Below, one piece after another: positions 8,552-17,151 of a stretch of 64,000 nucleotides of DNA. The notes under the pieces were generated by a model. The model was not told the origin of the DNA, made no database searches, and worked only from the letters and a program-made list of their open reading frames with translations. The stretch's first letter is position 1; each line of letters begins with the position of its first letter. Source of the DNA: Actinoplanes regularis (lineage in GTDB: Bacteria > Actinomycetota > Actinomycetes > Mycobacteriales > Micromonosporaceae); NCBI RefSeq assembly GCF_900188005.1, contig NZ_FZNR01000007.1, positions 62,001 through 126,000 on the forward strand. The letters are read 5' to 3'. Both the position numbers and the translations under genes were made by a program.

Positions 8552-9060
8552 TCCGGTTCCTGGCAGGCGGGTGGGTCGAGCGCGGCCTGGACCGCCGGCT
8601 TCCAGCGGTCCGCGAACGCTTCGGCGAACCGTTCATGGTCCGACGTGCGTTGCACGCTGCCGACCTTCCGAACACGGTGCTGGAGCACGTGATGTCCGAG
8701 CTCGTGCAGCAGGACGTCGAACCGCATGAAGTCCCGCAGCGCCGCAGCCTCGTGTTCCCGTTGCTCGTAGAGGAAGATCTCGCCCGGCGCCCTGGTCCTG
8801 CCGTAGACGAGCGACCGGGGATCGAAGTCCTCGGTCTGCCGCAGTTCGACGACGCGCAAGCCGTACCACGCCGAGGCCCCGACGGCGTCCAGGACCGCAC
8901 GGACGTCTCGTCCGCTTGCCGGGTGCGCGAATCCGGGGCGGGGTGCGTGAACGTGGATCCGCACCCGCTCGAGCGGGGTGGCGCGACGGAGTGCCTGGCG
9001 AGGCCGGGGATCTGTTCTGAGGCTTCGGCTCACGCCGGCAGTGTTCGGCAGCCGGACCAT
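8548..9060 (-). CDS. Small putative zinc metalloprotease (HELGHH motif)
   Basis: A 170-residue protein whose clearest feature is a zincin helix, LLHELGHHVLQHR, near residues 120-132. It is followed about 20 residues later by ERFAEAFADRW, whose Glu could be the third zinc ligand as in gluzincins. A tyrosine-rich stretch precedes the helix. No signal peptide or membrane segment is visible. The ATG at 9060 is chosen; the frame continues upstream to 9219, but that part is arginine-rich and looks non-coding. It lies 67 bases downstream of the PfkB-type kinase gene on the same strand, so it may be the third gene of that operon. It matches no family I can name with certainty. Confidence 0.62.
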   Translation of the reverse strand: MVRLPNTAGVSRSLRTDPRPRQALRRATPLERVRIHVHAPRPGFAHPASGRDVRAVLDAVGASAWYGLRVVELRQTEDFDPRSLVYGRTRAPGEIFLYEQREHEAAALRDFMRFDVLLHELGHHVLQHRVRKVGSVQRTSDHERFAEAFADRWKPAVQAALDPPACQEPD

Positions 9061-9127
9061 GCGCGGCAACCGGGTTCTCCGCGGGCCTCGGCGCAGAGCG
9101 AGACATCCGGCCGGCTCGAAGGCGAGG

Positions 9128-9943
9128 TCAGAACACTTTCCGGTACGGGCCACGGGTCGCGAGGCAGGCGGCCCCGTCCGCGGCGGCCGCCCGCAACGCC
9201 GTGTCCGGGTCCGAGCCACTGCCGAGCGCGACGGTCAGCGACGCCACGAAATTGTCACCGATCCCGTACGTGTCGACCGGCGGACCGGGCGGCGCCACCA
9301 CCGGATAGCGGCCCGTCGTTCCGCAGTCGCGCAGGTAGGAGCCGCCGCGCGCCCCGTCGGTGCGGACCAGCAGCCGGGGCGGCACGGCCGGTGGCCGGTA
9401 CTGCTCGGCCGGGTCGCAGGCGCTGCCCACCAGCGCGTCCACCCCGATGCCGGCGGCGGCCACGGTGGCCAGCTCCCGCAGGGTCACCACCAGCACCCGG
9501 GCCCGGCGCGCCTGCTTGAGCGCCTCCGGGTCGCCGGCGGTGAAATAGGCCGCGTCGAAGTCGTCCAGGTCGGTCCAGGGCAGTGGCTCGGCTCCGGTCG
9601 GCTGGGGCCGGTCACCGATGGTCAGGGTGGTGCGCTCGCCGGACTCGTCGACCACGCTCAGGGCCCGGGCGGTCGACGGGGCCGGCGGCGCGGTGTGCAG
9701 GCGTACGCCGTACCTCTGAAGGGTTTTGCGGGTCTGGTGGCCCTCGGCGTCGTCGCCGAGCCGGGTGAAGAAGTCGCATCCGCCGGTGAGGGCGGCGATC
9801 CGCACCGCCGCGACCGCGCCCCCGCCGGCCGGCCCCTCCCAGACGCGGTCGGTCGGGCAGATCTCGCCGGCCGTCGGCAGCCGGGTGACCCGCACGATCG
9901 TGGTCCATTCGACGTGGCCGACGACCGCGACGCGCAGGCCCAT
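9128..9943 (-). CDS. PfkB-family carbohydrate kinase
   Basis: A 271-residue ribokinase-fold enzyme. The N-terminal GLRVAVVGHVEW strand, the EGPAGGGAVAAVRIAALTG substrate-binding segment and the C-terminal signature DTYGIGDNFVASL with the catalytic Asp are present. It should phosphorylate a sugar or nucleoside using ATP. The ATG at 9943 overlaps the stop codon of the carbamoyltransferase gene (ATGA), so the two are translationally coupled. Kinase-carbamoyltransferase pairs occur in clusters that decorate sugars, but the substrate here is not known. The protein is slightly short for the family (usual 290-330). Confidence 0.85.
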   Translation of the reverse strand: MGLRVAVVGHVEWTTIVRVTRLPTAGEICPTDRVWEGPAGGGAVAAVRIAALTGGCDFFTRLGDDAEGHQTRKTLQRYGVRLHTAPPAPSTARALSVVDESGERTTLTIGDRPQPTGAEPLPWTDLDDFDAAYFTAGDPEALKQARRARVLVVTLRELATVAAAGIGVDALVGSACDPAEQYRPPAVPPRLLVRTDGARGGSYLRDCGTTGRYPVVAPPGPPVDTYGIGDNFVASLTVALGSGSDPDTALRAAAADGAACLATRGPYRKVF

Positions 9944-11664
9944 CAGAGCCGACCGGACTTGCTGATCAGGTGGCCGCCGAGGGCCAGGACGTCCAGCGGG
10001 CCGGCGAAGAACGTGCGCAGCGCGTCGGTCGGGGTGCAGACGATCGGCTCGGCCTCGTGGTTGAAGCTGGTGTTGAGCAGCACCGGGACCCCGGTCTCGG
10101 CGGCGAACCCGGCGAGCAGGCGGGCGTACCGCGGTTCGCTCGCCTCCTCGACGAGTTGGGGCCGCAGCGTGCCGTCGACGTGCACGGTCGCCGGGATGCG
10201 CGAGCGTGCCGCGGCCGACGCCCGGTAGGCGACGATCATGAAGTCGGCGGGTCCGGCCGGGCCGTCGATGTACTCGCCGGCCGCGTCCGCGAGCATGCTC
10301 GGGGCCAGCGGCCGCCACATCTCCCGGCGCTTGACGACACTGTTGATCCGGTCGCGGCTCGCGGTGGTGCGCGGGTCGGCGAGGATGCTGCGGTGGCCGA
10401 GCGCGCGGGGGCCACCCTCCATGCCGTCCTGGAACCAGCCGACCGTGTGTCCGGCGGCCAGGTGTTTGGCGACCGGGCCGGTGATGTCGTCGCCATGGTC
10501 CGCGGCGGTGATGCCGTACGCGTCGAGGGTGTCCCGGATCGCGGCGTCGTCGAAGGCGGGGCCGAGCCCCGCGCCGGTCAGGCGGGTCCGCCCGGCCGGC
10601 AGGTCACCGATGCGCCGGGCGTGCTCCAGCGCGGCGCCGATCGCGCAGCCCGCGTCCCCGGCGGCGGGCTGGACGAACATGTCGGTGGCGCCGGCGGTCC
10701 GCCACAGCACGCCGTTGGCCGAGCAGTTCAGGCCGACCCCGCCGGCCACGCAGAGCCGCCGCGACGGCGACCCGGCCAGCGCCTCCCGGGCCAGGGCGCT
10801 CAGGCCGCGTTCGAGTGCGAGCTGCGCGGACGCGGCGAGGTCGGCCTGCGTCCGGGTGAAGCCGGGCGGGCCGCTCATCCGCCCGGTGGCCGGGTCGTAC
10901 CGCAGGTCGGCGCGGTGGGCCGGACCGGTGATCGCGGTGAGCGCCGCCGAACAGGCCCGCAGGTAGCGGGCGTAGAACTCGGCGAGCCCGCCACCGGTCA
11001 GCGTGGACCGCAGGCCGTAGCGGCTCAGATCGATCTCGTAGCCGTCCGCGGTGGTCCGGAGGAAGTCCAGGTCGTAGCGGGGCTCGCCGTAGCCGGCCAG
11101 GCCCATCGTCTTGCCGGCGCTGGTGAAGTCGCCCAGCCCGACGTGCTGGGTGACCGCTTCGTAGAACCAGCCGAGCGACTGGTGGTACGGATACTGCCGG
11201 GTGAACGTGATGCCATCCGGCCCGCCGCGCCCGATGCTGGTGGTGACGCCGTCGCCGTAGCCGTCGACGACGAGCACGGCGCTCTCGTCGAACCCGGAGC
11301 AGTAGAACGCGGACGCGGCGTGGGCCAGGTGGTGCTCGACGAGGTGCAGACGTTCCGGGCGGTCGCCGCCGAAGTGGCCGGGGTCCAGGTGGGCGGCGGT
11401 CAGGTGCGGGTCGTCGATGGCGTCGGGGGCCGGCTCCGGCCAGCGTGGGTTGAAGGCGATGACCACCGCGTCCACATCGCGCAGGCGTGCTCCGGCCCGG
11501 CTCAGGCACCAGGCGGCCGACAGCGAGCAGGATCGTGATCCGCGGTTGTGCTTGACCCGCCGGAAGCGTTCCTCCTCGGCGAACGCGACGATCCGCCCGT
11601 CTTGGACCAGGCAGGCCGACGAGTCGTGCCGATACCCTCCGCCGAGCCCCAGGATCAGCGCCAT
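9943..11664 (-). CDS. O-carbamoyltransferase, NodU/CmcH/TobZ family
   Basis: A 573-residue enzyme that uses carbamoyl phosphate and ATP to carbamoylate a hydroxyl group. Family marks in order: MALILGLGGGYRHDSSACLV, FAEEERFRRVKHNRG, the metal and adenylate-site histidines in EHHLAHAASAFYCSGF, VVDGYGDG, GGVGLNCSANG and the C-terminal block EGGPRALGHRSILADP. The ATG at 11664 has a GAAGGGAAC ribosome site. It is read divergently from the ROK kinase at 11715 across a 50-base AT-rich gap. Relatives carbamoylate aminoglycosides (tobramycin), cephamycins and Nod factors, so a sugar-derived small molecule is the likely substrate. Confidence 0.93.
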   Translation of the reverse strand: MALILGLGGGYRHDSSACLVQDGRIVAFAEEERFRRVKHNRGSRSCSLSAAWCLSRAGARLRDVDAVVIAFNPRWPEPAPDAIDDPHLTAAHLDPGHFGGDRPERLHLVEHHLAHAASAFYCSGFDESAVLVVDGYGDGVTTSIGRGGPDGITFTRQYPYHQSLGWFYEAVTQHVGLGDFTSAGKTMGLAGYGEPRYDLDFLRTTADGYEIDLSRYGLRSTLTGGGLAEFYARYLRACSAALTAITGPAHRADLRYDPATGRMSGPPGFTRTQADLAASAQLALERGLSALAREALAGSPSRRLCVAGGVGLNCSANGVLWRTAGATDMFVQPAAGDAGCAIGAALEHARRIGDLPAGRTRLTGAGLGPAFDDAAIRDTLDAYGITAADHGDDITGPVAKHLAAGHTVGWFQDGMEGGPRALGHRSILADPRTTASRDRINSVVKRREMWRPLAPSMLADAAGEYIDGPAGPADFMIVAYRASAAARSRIPATVHVDGTLRPQLVEEASEPRYARLLAGFAAETGVPVLLNTSFNHEAEPIVCTPTDALRTFFAGPLDVLALGGHLISKSGRL

Positions 11665-11702
11665 GGTGTTCCCTTCCCCGCCGCCAAACTCCACATAATG
11701 GA

Positions 11703-11714
11703 TATATTGCAAAA
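11703..11714 (+). promoter_or_regulatory. Probable leaderless promoter of the second ROK kinase
   Basis: A TATATT -10 hexamer (11703-11708) is separated by six bases from the ATG at 11715. No ribosome site precedes that ATG, and the surrounding 25 bases are the most AT-rich of the divergent spacer. Confidence 0.5.
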
Positions 11715-12695
11715 ATGACTGCGTCATCTGTGGTGCATCGCGCGACTGCCACCCGCGGGATGACCCCGGACACCGCGCTCGCCATCGGACTCGACCTCGG
11801 CGGCACCAAACTGGCCACCGTCCTGATCGGTCCGGACGGGCGGATCCGGCACCGGCACCACCGCGAGCACCACGCCCGCGACTATCCGGCGGTGCTGGAC
11901 GCGATCACCGGCGCGGTCCGCGAGTGCGACACCCTCGGATACGCCCCGGTGGTCGGCCTCGCCGTGGCCGGACCGCTGGACCGCGACCGGGAACGCGTGC
12001 TGGCCGCCCTCAACCTCGGCTTCGCCGACCGTCCACTCCGCGCCGACCTGCGGGAACGACTCGGGCGTCCGGTGGTGCTGGAGAACGACGCCAACGCCGC
12101 CGCCCTGGCCGAACACCGGGTCGGTGCCGGTGCCGGCGCCCGCTGCCTGGTGCTGCTGACCCTGGGCACCGGCATCGGCGGCGGCATCGTGGTCGACGGT
12201 CAGGTCCTGCGCGGCGCGGCCGGTGCCGCCGCCGAACTGGGACATCTGCCGGTCGGCACCGACGGCGCCGGTTGCGGTTGCGGCGCGACCGGCTGCCTGG
12301 AGCTCTACGCCAGCGGTACGGCACTCGGCCGCCTGGCCGGTGCCGGTCGCACCAGCCGGGACGTGGTCGCCGCCGCCGACCGTGGCGATCCCACGGCCCG
12401 CCGGCTGCTGGCGGAGGCGGGCGAGCGGCTCGGCGCGGCCGTACTGATGCTGGCCCCGGCGATCGACCCGGACGTGGTGATGCTCGGCGGTGGTCTGGCG
12501 CACGCGGCGGCCGGGCACCTGCTGCCGGCGTTGCGGGACCGGCTCACCGTGGGCTGGCCGTTCCGGGCCCGGCGCGCCCCGGCGCGGGTGTGCCTGGCCG
12601 GCTGCGGGGTCGACGCCGGTGCGATCGGGGCGGCGCTGTGCGCGATGGACGAAGCCGCCGAGACCATGCCGGCCGGAGTCGGCGCCGGTTTCTGA
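11715..12695 (+). CDS. ROK-family glucokinase-like sugar kinase
   Basis: A 326-residue ROK kinase distinct from the one at 6646. It shows AIGLDLGGTKLATVL, ENDANAAALAEH, TLGTGIGGGIVVDG and the zinc motif CGCGATGCLE. The ATG at 11715 follows a -10 box directly; ATG 11760 (MTPDTALAIG), where relatives normally start, is the alternative. It should phosphorylate glucose or an N-acetylated or amino sugar in the cytoplasm. It is divergent from the carbamoyltransferase and 31 bases from the next gene. Confidence 0.9.
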   Translation: MTASSVVHRATATRGMTPDTALAIGLDLGGTKLATVLIGPDGRIRHRHHREHHARDYPAVLDAITGAVRECDTLGYAPVVGLAVAGPLDRDRERVLAALNLGFADRPLRADLRERLGRPVVLENDANAAALAEHRVGAGAGARCLVLLTLGTGIGGGIVVDGQVLRGAAGAAAELGHLPVGTDGAGCGCGATGCLELYASGTALGRLAGAGRTSRDVVAAADRGDPTARRLLAEAGERLGAAVLMLAPAIDPDVVMLGGGLAHAAAGHLLPALRDRLTVGWPFRARRAPARVCLAGCGVDAGAIGAALCAMDEAAETMPAGVGAGF

Positions 12696-12726
12696 AACGG
12701 CCGGCAATTCGCCGTACCATGGCGCC

Positions 12727-13158
12727 GTGCCGTCAGACTTCTTCCTCAAGTCCATGAACACCGCGCATCGAGCGCTCCTGCGGGTCACCGGCGGGCGGAT
12801 CGGGTACCGGGCCGCCGGCATGCCCGTTCTCGAGCTGGTCACCACCGGCCGCCGCAGCGGCACGCCCCGGGCGGTGATGCTCACCTCGCCGATTCGCGAC
12901 GGTGAGGCGTACGTCGTGGTCGCCTCCCGCGGCGGGGACGACCGGCATCCGGCGTGGTTCCTGAACCTTCGTGACGAGCCGCAGGTGCAGGTCGCCATCC
13001 AGGGCGGACCTCGCCGGCCGATGCTCGCCACCGTCGCCACACCGGAGGAGCGGGCCACTCTGTGGCCCCGGATAACCGCCGACTTCCGTAACTACGCGGG
13101 CTACCAGAAGCGCACCGAACGCGAGATTCCGCTGGTCCTGCTTCGCCCGCTGTCCTGA
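12727..13158 (+). CDS. F420-dependent nitroreductase-family (DDN-like) oxidoreductase
   Basis: A 143-residue split-barrel flavin-type protein. PVLELVTTGRRSGTPRAVMLTSP, the HPAWFLNLRDEPQVQV segment and the terminal FRNYAGYQKRTEREIPLVLLRP are the hallmark blocks of the deazaflavin (F420)-dependent nitroreductase family of Actinobacteria. The GTG at 12727 gives the usual length. Members reduce quinones or enones with F420H2. Located inside the sugar block, it may be a tailoring reductase or simply a housekeeping gene. Confidence 0.88.
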   Translation: MPSDFFLKSMNTAHRALLRVTGGRIGYRAAGMPVLELVTTGRRSGTPRAVMLTSPIRDGEAYVVVASRGGDDRHPAWFLNLRDEPQVQVAIQGGPRRPMLATVATPEERATLWPRITADFRNYAGYQKRTEREIPLVLLRPLS

Positions 13159-13202
13159 GCGGCCGCGCTAGCCGCGACGCGTACCCCGAGCACCCTCCCG
13201 CA

Positions 13203-14063
13203 CTAGCCGGTGAGTAGCGCACGGGCGTGCACCGCCGCGTATCGCCGGTTGATCTCGCCGTCCGGCAGCCGGCCCAGCCACGGTTTGCCCCGGCCGGCGA
13301 AGTGCAGGATTCGTGCGTCCGGCTCCTCCGCGATCAGCTCGGCCACCGGCACGATGTGCTCGGCCGTGTACTGGTCGCCGGGCAGCCGCAGGATCGCCGA
13401 CATCGGGAACGTGTTCCACCGCCGGGGCAGGCGCAGCCAGTTGTCGTCGACTGCCCAGTTCAGCGCGTCCTGATCCCAGAACCGCACGTGGTCGCGGTGG
13501 GTGGTGAGGAAGTGCGCGCAGCGCTCGAACAGCCGCTCCCGCGCGCACGCGTCCAGATCCAGCAGCAGCACGCCGGAGTTGAAGTACTCGCGGTCGCCGG
13601 GCACCCCGAGCCGTTCCCAGCCGGGCAGGCCGATGCCGTGCCGCAGGATCGGGTTCTGCGGGTCGCGGACCGCCGCGACCGGGTGGCCCGCCAGGTCGGT
13701 CGCCAGCAACTCGCGCAGATCACCGACGACCAGGGTGTCCGCGTCCAGATAGAGCACCCGGCCGGCGGGTACGTGCTCGGGGATCTCCAGGCGCAGGTAG
13801 GTGGCGTCGGTGGCCCGCCCGGTCAGCGGGTAACGACCCGGCGGGAGGCGTACGGCCACCGTCCGTACCGCCAATCGCACCGCGTCGGCCTGCCGGTGGA
13901 TCCGGCCGAGGTTCGCCGGGGTGAGGCCGTTGTGCAGCACATGGACCCGCAGCCGGGACCGGCAACCGGAATGGGCCTCGGCCAGGGAGCGCAGCACCAC
14001 CAGCAGCGGCTCGGTGAACCCGTCGTCGACGCAGCAGACGAGCGGCGGGAGGGCGCCGGTCAC
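13203..14063 (-). CDS. Family 8 glycosyltransferase
   Basis: A 286-residue retaining GT-A enzyme. Marks: the N-terminal PLVCCVDDGFTEPLLVVLRSL, the metal-binding LDADTLVVGDL, the YFNSGVLLLDL block, the WDQDALNWA acceptor-site block and the C-terminal ILHFAGRGKPW. GT8 enzymes transfer galactose, glucose or galacturonic acid from a UDP-sugar. The GTG at 14063 overlaps the stop of the HAD gene (GTGA). This is the last gene of a three-gene operon (15726 to 13203) divergent from the aminotransferase. Confidence 0.9.
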   Translation of the reverse strand: MTGALPPLVCCVDDGFTEPLLVVLRSLAEAHSGCRSRLRVHVLHNGLTPANLGRIHRQADAVRLAVRTVAVRLPPGRYPLTGRATDATYLRLEIPEHVPAGRVLYLDADTLVVGDLRELLATDLAGHPVAAVRDPQNPILRHGIGLPGWERLGVPGDREYFNSGVLLLDLDACARERLFERCAHFLTTHRDHVRFWDQDALNWAVDDNWLRLPRRWNTFPMSAILRLPGDQYTAEHIVPVAELIAEEPDARILHFAGRGKPWLGRLPDGEINRRYAAVHARALLTG

Positions 14064-14716
14064 CGCGGCTCGACGCAGCTGAGCAGGGAGTTCAGATCGT
14101 GCCGGTCGAACGATTCGATCATCGCGTCGGCGCCGTCGACGGCGGCCGCGAGGGTGCGCACCGCGATGCAGCGCAGGCCGGCCCGCTGCGCGGCGCGGAT
14201 CCCGGTGGGGGAGTCCTCGATCGCGACCGCCTGCTCGGGTTCCAGGCCGAGCCGGGTCAGGGCGGTCCGGTAGAGATCGGGCGCGGGCTTCGCGCGGACC
14301 AGGTCGCCGTCGGCGCACTCGATGAACGCCCAGCCGTCGGCGATGCCGCACTGGGCGGCGTAGCGGGTGATCCACACGTGGTCGCTGTTGCTGACGATCG
14401 CCCGGCGCAGCCCGTCCCGGTCGATCTCGTCCAGCAATCGGCGGATGCCGGCCCGGGCCCGCGCGGTGGCCAGCAGTTCGGTCTTGCGGCGCCGGAACAG
14501 CCGTTCGGCGGCGGCCCGGTCGACCGGGCCGCCGGTGAGTTCCTCCAGATGCCCCCACGGCGACAGCCCGGCGGTGCCCATCATGCCCAGCCACGTGGCG
14601 TCCGACAGGCGGTGGCCGTGCCGCCGGAAGCACTCGTCGTACGCCTGGAAGATGAACGGCTCGCAGTCCCACAGCGTCCCGTCGAAGTCGAAGAGCACCG
14701 CCTCGATCCGGTCCAT
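14060..14716 (-). CDS. HAD-superfamily sugar phosphatase / beta-phosphoglucomutase-like
   Basis: A 218-residue HAD subfamily I hydrolase. Motif I is LFDFDGTLWD (nucleophile Asp), motif II IVSNSD, motif III RAKPAPDLY, motif IV AIEDSPTGIRAA, with an alpha-helical cap between motifs I and II. It should dephosphorylate, or shift the phosphate of, a small sugar phosphate. The ATG at 14716 overlaps the stop of the upstream glycosyltransferase (ATGA), and its own stop overlaps the next start, so all three genes are translationally coupled. Confidence 0.9.
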   Translation of the reverse strand: MDRIEAVLFDFDGTLWDCEPFIFQAYDECFRRHGHRLSDATWLGMMGTAGLSPWGHLEELTGGPVDRAAAERLFRRRKTELLATARARAGIRRLLDEIDRDGLRRAIVSNSDHVWITRYAAQCGIADGWAFIECADGDLVRAKPAPDLYRTALTRLGLEPEQAVAIEDSPTGIRAAQRAGLRCIAVRTLAAAVDGADAMIESFDRHDLNSLLSCVEPR

Positions 14717-15726
14717 CAGCGCAGCCTCTGTGCTCCGGCGAGCAGTTCGGCGACCCGTGCGTCGGTGCCGGCCGGATCGCCCGCGGCGGCCAGCAGGCCG
14801 CGCCCGCGAACCGCCCGTTCCCGGGCGGTGACCAGCTTCTCCGCCCAGTCCGCGGCCGGGTCCGGCGGATCGATGTGGAAGGCCAGCGCCTGTCGCAGCG
14901 GCACCACCAGACAGCCGGACGCGATCAGCCGGGCGCCGAGATAGGTGTCCTCCGAACCCCAGCCGAGCCCGAACGCGGTGCCGAACCCGCCGACCGCGGA
15001 CACCCGGCGCCGGGACGCGGCCATCAGCGCGGTGACCACCATCAGCGGCAGGTCCCAGCCCTCCCGCTCGGCACCGAAGCCCAGCTCGGCCAGGTCTGCC
15101 GAGCTGTCCAGCGGCCAGGCGACCTCCGGGCGGGCGTACACCCGGCCGGAGTGCACCGCCGGATAGCCGACCGAGGCCCGCCAGCGCACCCGGTGGTCGG
15201 CGATCAGCCGCGGCGGCCGCGGCGGCAGATCGGCGCGCCCGTGCGGGGCCGGCCGGTGCCCGACCGGCTCACGGAAGCCCAGCAGCACCAGGTCGTCGGC
15301 AGCGCGGGCGGCGAAGTCGGCCAGCACGTGCGGCAGCGGCACGACGTCCGCGTCCAGGAAGACCAGCGTCTCCGACCGGGCGAGCGCGACACCGACGTTG
15401 CGGGCCGCGGCCGCGCCGCTGCGCTCGGCCAGCCGGACAGCCCGGTCCACGACCGGATGCCCGGCCGCGATCTCGTCGGTGCCGTCGCCGGACCGGTCGT
15501 CCACCACGATGACCTCGACCGGCACGTCCACGGCCTGGGCGGCGAGCGCGTCCAGCACGGTGGGCAGGCTGTACGCCCGGTCGTACGCCGGAATGATCAC
15601 CGAGAGCGGCGATCCGCCGGTGGCCGCCGGCGTCGGCGCGTGCCAGGGCAGACCGGTGCGCTCCTGGAAGGCACGCTGCCGGGGACGGTGGTCGTTACCG
15701 CGCGACGCCAGCTGATCGGTGGTCAC
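14716..15726 (-). CDS. Family 2 glycosyltransferase
   Basis: A 336-residue enzyme. After about 40 N-terminal residues of low complexity comes the GT2 fold: LSVIIPAYDRAYSLPTVLDAL, IVVDDRSGDGT, the DXD motif LDADVVPLP, and GWGSEDTYLGARLIASG on the acceptor side. It lacks membrane helices. First gene of the leftward operon. The DRSGDGT and GSEDTYLG features recall polypeptide/aminosugar GT2 enzymes, but the substrate cannot be assigned. The ATG at 15726 has no strong ribosome site; the spacer to the divergent aminotransferase is 120 bases. Confidence 0.87.
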   Translation of the reverse strand: MTTDQLASRGNDHRPRQRAFQERTGLPWHAPTPAATGGSPLSVIIPAYDRAYSLPTVLDALAAQAVDVPVEVIVVDDRSGDGTDEIAAGHPVVDRAVRLAERSGAAAARNVGVALARSETLVFLDADVVPLPHVLADFAARAADDLVLLGFREPVGHRPAPHGRADLPPRPPRLIADHRVRWRASVGYPAVHSGRVYARPEVAWPLDSSADLAELGFGAEREGWDLPLMVVTALMAASRRRVSAVGGFGTAFGLGWGSEDTYLGARLIASGCLVVPLRQALAFHIDPPDPAADWAEKLVTARERAVRGRGLLAAAGDPAGTDARVAELLAGAQRLR

Positions 15727-15832
15727 CAGTTGGGGATATCAGCGGCGGCGGACCGCTCCCGAGGAGTCCCCGGAAAGATCACACTATCCGGTCCCGAATC
15801 TCCACAATGCCCACGGCCCGTCGTTCGATTCC

Positions 15833-15846
15833 TATATCTCCAGGTC
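15833..15846 (+). promoter_or_regulatory. Probable promoter of the aminotransferase-phosphatase-kinase operon
   Basis: TATATC (15833-15838) lies eight bases before the ATG at 15847, resembling the near-leaderless sites at 4139 and 11703. Upstream is CCCGTCGTT, similar to TCCGTCGTT upstream of the dehydrogenase ATG at 4151. Only a weak AGGT ribosome site exists. Confidence 0.45.
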
Positions 15847-17151
15847 ATGACCATTCTTGCAGCGGCTGCCCCGGAGCCCGGGACGGACGACGTCACCGGG
15901 CACTACTACTACCCGCCGGACGACATGCGCGCGGCGCGCGGTGAGGGCGTCTACCTGTACGACGAGGACGGCCGCCGCTACCTCGACTGCTCGGCCGGCA
16001 CGTTCAACCTGTCGCTCGGCTACTCGCACCCCGAGATCGTCGCCACCATCCGGGAACGGGCCGGCGAACTGGTCCACGTGACCTCCAAATTCCAGACCGC
16101 GCCCGGCAACGAGCTGGTGCGGCGGCTGGTCGGGATCGCCCCGGAGGGACTCAACCGGGTGCACCTGAAGTCGTCGAGCGGGTCGGACGCGAACGAGGCG
16201 GCGATCAAGATGGCGCAGCACCACACCGGGCGTACCGACGTGGTGTCGTTGTTCCGCGGGCACCTGGGCCAGACCATCTCGATGATCGGCGCCTCCGGCG
16301 CCGCGTTCCGGCGGGCGCCGTTCTCGTTCGCCTCCACCGGCGTCGTGCACGTCCCGGACCCCTACTGCGGACGCTGCTTCTACCGGCAGAGTCGGGACAC
16401 CTGCGGCCTGCTCTGCGTGGAGCGGATCAACGACTTCATCGACTTCGCCAGCTCCGGCAAGGTGGCCGCGGTCATCGTCGAGCCGATCTCCGGCAACGGC
16501 GGCAACATCGTCGCCCCGGAGGGCTACCTGGCGAGGCTGCGGCAGCTCTGCGACGAGCGCGACATCGTGCTGATCTTCGACGAGATCCAGACCGGGTTCG
16601 GGCGCACCGGCCGGATGTTCGCCGCCGAGCACTTCGGTGTCACCCCGGACGTGCTCACCTTCGGCAAGGGGCTCGGTGGCTCCGGCCTGCCGATCGCCGG
16701 GCTGCTCACCCGGGAACGGATGACCGGGCTGGCCGGGCACCACATCAACTCCACGTTCGGCGGCAACGTGCTCGCCTCCGCCGTGGCCGCGAAGACCATC
16801 GAGATCATCGGCCGGCCCGGGTTCCTGGAGAACGTCCGGGAGACCGGCGCTTACATCATGGAACGGCTGCGCGATCTGGCCGGGCGGGTCCGCTGCATCA
16901 CCGACGTACGCGGGGTCGGCCTGATGATCGGCATCGAGGTGGTGGACCGCGCCGGGCGCCCGTCCGCCGAGCTGACCGGGCACCTCGCCGACGTCGCGCA
17001 GCGGCGCGGCCTGCTGATGCGCACCTCCCTCTACGGCTTCGGCAACGTGCTCAAGGTGCGTCCCGCGCTGATCCTGCAGCGGGCCGAGGCCGAGGAGATG
17101 TGCGACCGGATCGAGGAACTGTTCGTCACCGTCGACCGGGAGCAGGTATGA
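15847..17151 (+). CDS. Class III PLP-dependent aminotransferase (GabT1-like candidate)
   Basis: A 434-residue fold-type I enzyme. GTFNLSLGYSHPEI, SSSGSDANEAAIKMA, the FDEIQTGFGRTG block with Asp245 that binds the PLP nitrogen, and TFGKGLGGSGLPIAG with the Schiff-base Lys274 are all intact. A four-cysteine segment at 174-190 (YCGRC and TCGLLC) is shared by the AGXT2/dialkylglycine-decarboxylase side of the family. It should transfer an amino group to a ketone or aldehyde; in azasugar pathways the GabT1 enzyme aminates C2 of fructose 6-phosphate. It begins an operon of at least three coupled genes, and its stop overlaps the next ATG by four bases. Confidence 0.93.
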   Translation: MTILAAAAPEPGTDDVTGHYYYPPDDMRAARGEGVYLYDEDGRRYLDCSAGTFNLSLGYSHPEIVATIRERAGELVHVTSKFQTAPGNELVRRLVGIAPEGLNRVHLKSSSGSDANEAAIKMAQHHTGRTDVVSLFRGHLGQTISMIGASGAAFRRAPFSFASTGVVHVPDPYCGRCFYRQSRDTCGLLCVERINDFIDFASSGKVAAVIVEPISGNGGNIVAPEGYLARLRQLCDERDIVLIFDEIQTGFGRTGRMFAAEHFGVTPDVLTFGKGLGGSGLPIAGLLTRERMTGLAGHHINSTFGGNVLASAVAAKTIEIIGRPGFLENVRETGAYIMERLRDLAGRVRCITDVRGVGLMIGIEVVDRAGRPSAELTGHLADVAQRRGLLMRTSLYGFGNVLKVRPALILQRAEAEEMCDRIEELFVTVDREQV

